From Leptasterias polaris (lineage: Eukaryota > Echinodermata > Asteroidea > Forcipulatida > Asteriidae), in contig JAZGTN010000006.1 of NCBI GenBank assembly GCA_037783415.1, positions 3,162,001 through 3,226,000 of the forward strand: 64,000 nt of DNA, written 5' to 3'. A model generated the notes under the pieces. That model saw nothing but the letters and a program-made list of their open reading frames with translations, searched no databases and was not told the DNA's origin. Positions within the stretch are counted from its first letter, which is position 1, and each line of letters begins with the position of its first letter. This document shows positions 56,401 to 64,000 of this stretch, piece by piece. The translations under genes and the position numbers were made by a program.

Positions 56401-58885
56401 GTCACAAAGACAGTATTATACCGAACAAATAGATTTCATTTTGATCTTTCTTTTCAAAGATGCAAGTTAAAAACTTCCACCAGCCATGGTGCAATCATCT
56501 TTAATATACCTGGGTCCATTCTTTTCCACAGTTTGTTTTGGCTCGGAAGCACCACTAAAAAAAAATACACTTCACAACAATTAGATTTGGACCATCAACA
56601 GTTTATTTTTAAAAACGGCTGACTTTGACTTTACTGCTATCTGGCACATAAACAACATTCAACCAGTCGCAGGGCTTTAAAAAAAGTTTCCCTAAATTGA
56701 TGGTAAATTTTTTAGGGGTTAAGAGTCAATTTTGTTGTGAAAAAAAAAGTAATAAAAACCGTTGGAATTCCATGTACATTTATAGTTCCTTTTTATGGAA
56801 TGGAGGTGAATCAAATTGTACAGTTTAGTTTTTTGTATAAATGTTGTATAAATAGCGATACCTCAGTTGTTGCAGGATTCTCTGTGTGTTCTCTAGTTAA
56901 CATTTCTGTTTCATGTTCACATTGAGAATGTTGTCTTGTACAAAAATCTAAAGCATTTCTTTTTCCAATATTGTGATTTAGACAAATGAAGGTTCCTATA
57001 TATAGAAATGCATGGAACTGTCACATCGAATTTATCAGAATTGTTCTAATATATTATTATATATAAAAATTTCTAGCACAGACATTAATCTGTATATTGA
57101 TTTGTATACAAAGTGAATTTGTTTTTTGTTACAATTTACAATTATCCATAAGTGCCTCGTTCATAAGGCGAGTTATGTGTAGGGTGAATGGTGTATACAT
57201 ACAGTGGTTAAAACAGTTGTTTTGTACAGTCATTTAAAAAAGGAATTTTGTTTAGAAAGTTTACATTTTCTGCAGTGTTTGGACGATTGAAAGGACAACC
57301 TTTTTCTTTGACCACTCCCCCCCCCCCTGTCTTTGGTGCGAGAGAATGTAGCAGTGGCCCTCTGAATTTGACTCAAACTTTGTTTTTCACAACAGGGTGA
57401 CAATTTTGGCAACCTGGACCAGAAACATTTTCGCTGACAGAAATTCTGAAAACAGGTGCCGAAATAAAAGTTTAAGGCATTTGTTGCCATTTATTAGAAA
57501 ATTAAATTTTTCAAAATATACTGGAAAATTACTCCAAAGAATGTTATTAAACATTATTGGATTACGCTTCAGTCTTTGGCATCTTGTAACAAATTTCCAT
57601 CTGAATTTCTCAATTTATTTTACAATCTTCCATCCTGAAACCTGGCCTAGTGTAGACAACAACTTCGTTGATGTTTGGTCAGAACGACTCTGGCATAGAC
57701 CTTATGTACATGACGTCATTTGAGTAGGGCGCACTCGGCTAGAGGTCAAAAGAATGTTTCTCACTGGACATTGCTGTGCGCCACACATACACAGATGTGC
57801 GTTTCCAATGTTTCATCAGTGTTTGCCTCCAAGATGGCGGCTTGACGACATCAATGCATAACTGTCCTTTGTAGCCATATCAAATTCACAAAAAACACTT
57901 TATCTATAACTAAAGTTCAAACATGTTCATGGTCGGTTCGCCAAAATGCATCCCTGATTCCTACTTGGTATTCCTGCAATTGCGGCGGTCACCCGTGCGG
58001 AGTGCCACACAATGAAAAAGAGGAGGAGTTAACAGATGAGATATCGATTCTGTTTTTCTAAGGCGACGGTGCCACTGCTGTACAATCTCTGCACCTAACG
58101 AATTCTTCCGATACTGTTTCTTCTTCTGCCTTTTGTTGTTGTTGAGAAAAAGACAAACCCTCACATGTTTTGCATTGCTTCCTGACTTAGCTTTGTATAC
58201 ACTGCATAAGATTGTATGTGTGAAGTAGAAGACCCTGAAGGGTAACCAGTAGCTGCGACCTCGCTTGACCTCATCACTGAAGATACTGTGGAGTTGTTTG
58301 TAACACAACTCTATGGGGTCATTATTGATGACATCAAGAAATCACTGCTACTGGGTACCCCTTCAGGTTCTTGTGTCAATTCCATAGGACGTTGAATCAT
58401 GATTTTGTCAACACAGTGACTGCTATATTTACCTTTAACTGTGGGTATACTCGCTACCAGCAAGTTGACCAGATTCTACCAACTGCATGATTGATAGTTG
58501 CCTCAATGCCCCCTGGTCTGTGCCTCGGTGCCCCTTGAAGTGTTACAGTAGAAACTTAAGTTTCTCTCATAAAGATGCCTTTTACCATGGTTAAAAAGTG
58601 CCTTGCCCTTTACACAAGATCCAAGTATGAGTTGGTCTTGATTGATGACATTTTTTTTGTTAATGTCGTCGCAGATATTACAGCACGAATTACTGGAGAA
58701 GAGATATCTGTACCAACAAAATATCTAGATGTTGCACCCTCTACCGGTGGCTAAAACAAAAACTAGCGCAGCCATTCAAGACTAAGTATGAAGCTGCAGC
58801 TACGAGTATAATTATGCCCTATAAATCAGCTTTGATTGTATTATGCACTCGGCCTGCTTGCGCCCCCCGAGAATGTCACAAGTAA

Positions 58886-59090
58886 CTTACAATGCAAATT
58901 TGTATAGATTTGCTCAGCACAAAATTGAACTTGGCATACAAACCATGTCAATTTACCAGAAATGAAGGTTACCAGCCGAAATGCTATGTCATGTGCACTG
59001 TTTGTGACTGGTCTTCTGTTTGTTTTTCCTTTAGCAAAACCTTGTCTGCAAAAAAAGTTCTGCTTATAAGCTGCTTCGTGAAATGGGCCC
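58886..59090. mobile_element. GGGCCCAATTT foldback element in the 3' UTR
   Basis: gctcagcacaaaattgaact, ggttaccagccgaaatgcta, gtgactggtcttctg, ataagctgcttcgtgaaatg ggccc. A second copy within the proposed 3' UTR. Confidence 0.5.
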
Positions 59091-60896
59091 ATGAGATTGT
59101 TACTGTTTTTTGTTCAAATACTTACTAAATAGAGCACGTGACCTGTGACATCACGTTTACAAAAGAGCCACCAAGCCTGCAGGCACGACTTGTACACAGC
59201 TCAATGGAAGAAAACATTTTATGGAAATTGCATAATTTTTATCATCTGTAGATATAAAGAAAGGGGGCAGATTTCAAAACTTGTTCAGCTGTTACTTTTG
59301 TAACTCTTGAATGTATGAGGATATTACAACACATATTGTCAAATTTCCCATACGACCAGTGCAGCATCTTGCCTGCCAGGAACGACCCTGGAATGTACAC
59401 AGTCACTCTTTTTGTAAACAAAGGTAACAGACATGGTCTATAGCAAGGTGGAACACGCAGACTCGTTGTTAATGTTGTTTTATTTTGTTATTTTTTTAAA
59501 TGTACACATGGCGGTCACTGTGTTGAAAGTATTTGGCCTTTTTCCCCTCGCTCTGTGTTCTTTTGCTTCAAATCCTGATTGGCAAATAAAACTTATCTCC
59601 CCCCCCCCCCCTGAGCAGATTGTTGAATATCAGCCCTATGATGACCATGAGCTTGTTATCTTCTTGAAGGTGTCCACCATTTATACTTTAACGAATCACA
59701 TGAGTTTATTTAACAGCTTTTTGGTACTGCATGTGGGGGGTTTTTCCACTTGCCTTTTTACCAACTAAATCTGTCTGTATAAAACCCTTTGTTTTCCTTT
59801 CTGTTTGTTCATGTCTGATGCAAATTTGTAATGCAATTGCAGTTGGTATACTAAACTTCTGCGTTCTAATCCTGTGTAAACCAATGCAGATGTTTTGGCA
59901 TCTACTTAAAATTATATGTGGACAAAATCAGAATTTTGCCTTTTTTTTCACTCTGAGATAACATACCTTATTCTATATTTTCAACTCAAAATCTATAGCA
60001 AACTTTGAAGTATGCAGTTTTGTTTCTTGAACTTTTAAAAGATGATGCAATGTCGTTTAAAAAGAACTTATTTTTCTCCTTTCAAAAAAATGATAATCCT
60101 AAACGGACCAATCTAGTTCATAATGCCCGGCAGTAAATGTCTACTTTTAATTCAGACATTCTCAGACTGAGGTCTGTTTGAAATAGTTTGTGTGATATAT
60201 CATGGAAAGGCATAGATATGTTTTAGTGATAAACTATTTTTGATACTTTGTAAACGATATTCCACACAAACAAAAAGACCAAAGATATTTTCTGAATCTT
60301 TGGCTTCGTCCTACGAAGAGTTCCAGCAACCATTAAAAAAAATAAAAAATTGTTTTAAGTCGTCATGGCCCCTGACAAAAAATTTGAAATAATGGATCGA
60401 GTCTTGGCTGAGGAAATGAGAAATCTGAAATACGCCACACCGACCTTCTTCAGGTTCTGTTTCTTTGGCCTCAAACAATCTGCATCCGATGACTCTAATA
60501 ACTATAGAGGGAGGGCTTCTATTTAAGACACCCCTCGGGTATCCCACTGATTATGTTATCAATAGAGGTTTCGCAAGCTACTGATACAGATACGATAACC
60601 GTACAAGATGGATGCGCATCAGATTTTGTTTCGCGATCGAAGAGTTGTGTGTCAGGCCTTTGCCCAAATTATACGTATAGGTTTTGTGTTGCATATCCGT
60701 TTGTATGTGTAGACTTGCGAAACCTAATGTTACCTTTGTTATCGACTAAGGCAAACAAATCCTGTGAAATGACTTTTTTAAGATAAGACTTTGTGGCTTT
60801 TGTATAACGACTTCACATTACGAATACAGAATGCATTGTCTGTATATTTAATAATCATGTATTTCTTCATCTTTTTTATAAAAAAACAAAAAGCCA

Positions 60897-60963
60897 AATA
60901 AATGATAAAAATAATAAAAGATTCAATTAATTGGAAGAGTCAGGTGTGTGTGTTTTGGTGTGA
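60897..60963 (+). terminator. map3k2/3: Candidate poly(A) site of MEKK2/3
   Basis: Two AATAAA hexamers 16 nt apart (60897, 60913), then caggtgtgtgtgttttggtg at 60941-60960. This hexamer plus downstream GU-rich element is the metazoan cleavage and polyadenylation layout. Confidence 0.45.
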
Positions 60964-61780
60964 ACTTTTAAAAAAAGGCAGTGTTTGTGAAGTAAAGAAA
61001 GAAAGCAAATGCACAATAATCTTTGACCAATAAACCAGATCATCAAATATATTTATTTATTTATTCTGGTTGTGAATCCAAGGATTTTCAGAAATGCAAA
61101 CTCATCACTTTACTAGCTAAGAACCCCATGGAGACAAGACAAGGAAGGAAGTTTCAGTTTAAGATGTGGGAGGAAAACCCCAAGCAGGGATGTGATTGCT
61201 CCTTTTTTAACCGGAAATCCGTTGGGTTTTTTTGCCCCCCCTTGCGCTCTCAGTTCAGTTTTTTTTTTTAAGCCTATCACATCCATGAATCAGGTATGGA
61301 CTGAAAATACATTCCACAGTGCCCCCTGGCATGATTTGAACTGGGGTCCTACAGGTGGAAGGCGAGGGAAGATCCACTAGGCTTTGTGTAGAGAAGATGA
61401 TGAAAAAATGTTTAGTTTTTGTTGTGGGAAGAAAACCATAATGAGATGTGATAAATTGCTATAAATTATAAGAATCTGCATATTATTATATCCCATTTTT
61501 TTAAATTTTAACCAAATTAACATCAAAAGCAAAAACTTGGAAAGAAAATCACAAGAAAAAGACTTCAAATGTTTTTCATTTATTCAACTGAAAACCATTG
61601 TTATGCAAGGCTCCTTACATAACATTAAAAGACCCAGTCAACAGTGCTAAGCATTTTTGATAAACAGTTTAACAGCCAAAATACTGAAGGGTACTTATTT
61701 TCTATGAAATAAATAGGTTAAGAAAATAATATGCTTGGCTACTTTCACAAATAGACCTATGTAAGATAAAATGATGCATC

Positions 61781-61976
61781 TTGGCACAATTTCATAGAGC
61801 TGCTTAAGCACAAAAAGAAGCCAAAAGCACAATAAAAGTATGCATACCAGAATAAGGTTACCAGCCAAAACAACATGTCATGTGCACAATCTGTGAATGG
61901 TATCCAGCTCATTTTTGCTTAGTAGAAAACGTTGAAGCAATATTTTCTGCTTAGGCAGCTCTATGAAATTGAGCCA
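61781..61976. mobile_element. GGGCCCAATTT foldback element
   Basis: ttggcacaatttcatagagc on the left and gctctatgaaattgagcca on the right, with ggttaccagccaaaacaac and gaatggtatccagct inside. Both arms are present. A shorter relative follows at about 63171-63285. Confidence 0.6.
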
Positions 61977-63720
61977 TGATTGCAATCAAAGAAGGTGGTT
62001 TTATTTGGAAGAATGATACTCTGCAAATAAAGGCAAGTTTTTACCTGTCGCGTTCACATTTGTATAAATGCTTATTTTGGTAAAGCTGATTCAAAATAAG
62101 AACAGACTTGGGAAGAATCTGAATTTGCAGCTGTTGCTTAGGGCAACCTCAGCTTTAATGCATGTTATCATGGTGATCAAGATGCAGTCACAGCCTAAAA
62201 ATATCTCAAAAGTGCCAAGTTTATTTTTAAAATTATTACCCAGGCTGAAAGTTACTATAAGCTTATTTTCAACTGCATTTTTTCAAGAGCACCGATAACA
62301 TATATTTGAAAGTAAATAAACAACCTCACTTTTCACACTTAAAAATCCATCAAGTGATCATTTTGTAAAGTTAATTTTTTTTTCTAGCAATTTTGCAAAA
62401 CCTTTTCAACGTGAAGCCATTAATCAAAGAGAGCAAAATGAGAGCAGAAGGGAAAGTGACAGCCATTGATGACAAAAAGGTCTGAAACTAGAATCCAAAT
62501 AATTAATAGGCAGCTTTAAATGATGGCATGTCCACCTATTGGTAACCCCAGGGCTCAATTTGAAAAACCACTGACATTCGTCTTAAGCCGAGTTGTCAAT
62601 ATCACCATAGCGATTTCTGTTGTGACATCACAACTTGGATACACATCTTAAGATCAAACATAGCTCTCTGTGAAATTGAGCCCATGAGTTATAGGAGCCC
62701 ATGAGTTATAGGGTTCAATGAGCTATGAACAGTATCCTCAGTGATGGAGAAGTAGATCAATAAATACAAATGAACAGTTAAAAAAAAGTCTGAATTCAGA
62801 TCAAAGTTGGAAATTTCTCATCCCTGGAAATACTTGGGTTCATTAACAATAATTGTAAGTGTAATTCTTTACCACATTCTTCACCAAGTTGTAATTACAC
62901 TGTTTTTGTTTTAGAGCATACATCATTTTTACATCATTTTCAGTGGGACTATTTCCACAGTGTTACTGCAAACCTAACTAGATGCTCCTACCCTGCAAAA
63001 TTACAAAACATTCTTTTTTTTGTATAATACTTTTATTGCATACAGCGATTGGTTTTTTTAAATGGCAACTGAAAGACCATAAATTAATGCAAATCAGGTT
63101 CCCTGTATGCCACAGTAATAATAACACTTCTACTTGCTATTTTCAAGAGGGGCACCCGACTATTTCACTATCGAGCTGCTTAAGCACAGAAGTATGCTAA
63201 GTAGAATAAGGTTACCAGCCAAAATACCATTTTACACCTACCATTTGTGGCTGGTATCCTGGTAAAGTGACAATTTGCAAGACACCAGTACAGCCACCAA
63301 TATGATGATGTATTGAGCAAAGATGTCAAATAAATTCATTTGTCCATTTATCATAAATCAAAGTAGCATGCCGTTTATAATATATCAACTAAATAGAAAC
63401 GACACGATTTTACTACTTCCAAATGTATACAAATATCCAACACCTAAAAGTCCACTTAAATACGTCACATCACTGGCGATTTCAAATATAAATTGTTGGC
63501 CAATTTCAGTAAAAATTCTTTCACTTTCATTTACACTCATACAGATTCACGCGTTTTCCCCTAATCCACTCTTTTTAGCTATTGATGCATTCAATTTCGT
63601 TTTCCTGCACACATGATGTTTTCTTATTCAGATTTGTTTCAGTCATTCTATTTCATTTAAAGGCATTCAAGACTACACTTTGACCATTCTTAAGTTGAAT
63701 TTCTACTACCTAGTTATTGA

Positions 63721-64000
63721 TAACAATAATAATAACTAGTTCTTATATAGCACATTTTACAATAACGTCTCAATGCGCTTTACATTAGTGCCTTGGTCAT
63801 TGGGCCAATAACATTCCTTTAATCTTTCTCAGCTCCCTGGGGAGTATACAACCCTGGACTGCCGTGGCGCTCCGAAGGCTTTTTCAAACACAATTTCAAC
63901 CTCTACCCTTGCAGGTACCCATTTATACCCCTGGGTGAAGAGAAGCAATTATAGCAAAGTGTCTTGCTCAAGGACACAAGCGTCATGACCGGGACTCGAA
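63721..64000 (-). mobile_element. tRNA-derived SINE cut by the window end
   Basis: The minus strand reads ttcgagtcccggtcatgac, cttgtgtccttgagcaagac, gggtataaatgggtacctgc, then agggagctgagaaagatta and a gtgctatataagaacta tail with (ATT)n. The head start lies beyond position 64000. Confidence 0.7.

Larger units (their letters stand above)
54899..60935 (+). other. map3k2/3: Probable long 3' UTR of MEKK2/3
   Basis: Follows the stop codon directly. AATAAA words occur at 57463, 59584 and, best, 60897-60902 and 60913-60918; the last pair is followed by a GU-rich run (about 60941-60963), the usual arrangement of a poly(A) site. That makes a 3' UTR of about 6 kb. It contains a foldback element (55800-55988), a minus-strand repeat (55640-55799) and a family-C copy (about 56290-56400). 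The earlier AATAAA sites could give shorter forms. Confidence 0.45.
60936..64000. other. Downstream region, no coding exon recognised
   Basis: AT-rich sequence with foldback repeats at 61781-61976 and about 63171-63285, a palindromic segment near 62560-62700 (ggctcaattt at one end, gaaattgagcc at the other) and a SINE at the right edge. No ORF resembles a known protein. Confidence 0.6.

Noticed and set aside
55893..56405. 170-codon minus-strand open frame in the 3' UTR
   Set aside because: It runs through a foldback element and a family-C copy; the protein has no known pattern.
57700..58310. Possible second gene downstream of MEKK2/3
   Set aside because: Open frames here are short, without recognised motifs or good splice-site pairs; the region fits a 3' UTR or flank.

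Overview
This is a eukaryotic window of about 60% A+T, and it holds one confidently recognised protein-coding gene: a MAP kinase kinase kinase of the MEKK2/MEKK3 (MAP3K2/MAP3K3) type on the + strand. I rebuilt fifteen exons by hand from splice sites and reading phase. They run from a start-codon exon at 14655-14772 to a stop codon at 54896-54898 and give a 680-residue protein: an N-terminal PB1 domain (about residues 39-124), a Ser/Gln/Pro-rich linker (about 125-407) and a C-terminal Ser/Thr kinase domain (about 415-675). Every junction keeps phase and all catalytic motifs are intact, so the gene looks functional. The single invertebrate MEKK2/3 is expected to act upstream of MEK5-ERK5, JNK, p38 and NF-kB signalling; that role comes from the family, not from this sequence.

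Organism: the interspersed repeats suggest an echinoderm, most likely a sea star (Asteroidea). The main clue is a 376-bp element at 6673-7048 that I recognise from memory as an abundant sea-star repeat; this needs a database check.

Layout. 1-14654 has no recognised coding exon and is either 5' flank or an intron of an upstream non-coding exon; it is rich in short transposon copies. 14655-54898 is the gene, with a 16.2-kb intron 1, an 8.5-kb intron 2 and shorter introns after that. Intron 2 carries a 1.2-kb element whose core is 36 in-phase 28-bp units, flanked by long inverted repeats. Intron 10 carries a 42-bp tandem array, a small terminal-inverted-repeat (TIR) element and a 1.06-kb hAT-like element with a target-site duplication. 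Intron 12, inside the kinase domain, carries a 5'-truncated L2/CR1-like LINE. 54899 to about 60935 is probably a long 3' UTR ending at paired AATAAA signals and a GU-rich element. 60936-64000 is intergenic, with foldback elements and a minus-strand SINE cut by the window end.

The most unusual structures are (1) the 28-bp array, which forms a duplicated higher-order block of hairpin units; (2) evidence that this array and the 42-bp array grew from different parts of one interspersed repeat family; (3) an overlapping upstream ORF that crosses the first coding splice junction; and (4) variable hairpin centres in an otherwise conserved repeat. I found no second protein-coding gene and no clear new enzymatic system. 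All repeat-family relations were seen by eye; none was computed.
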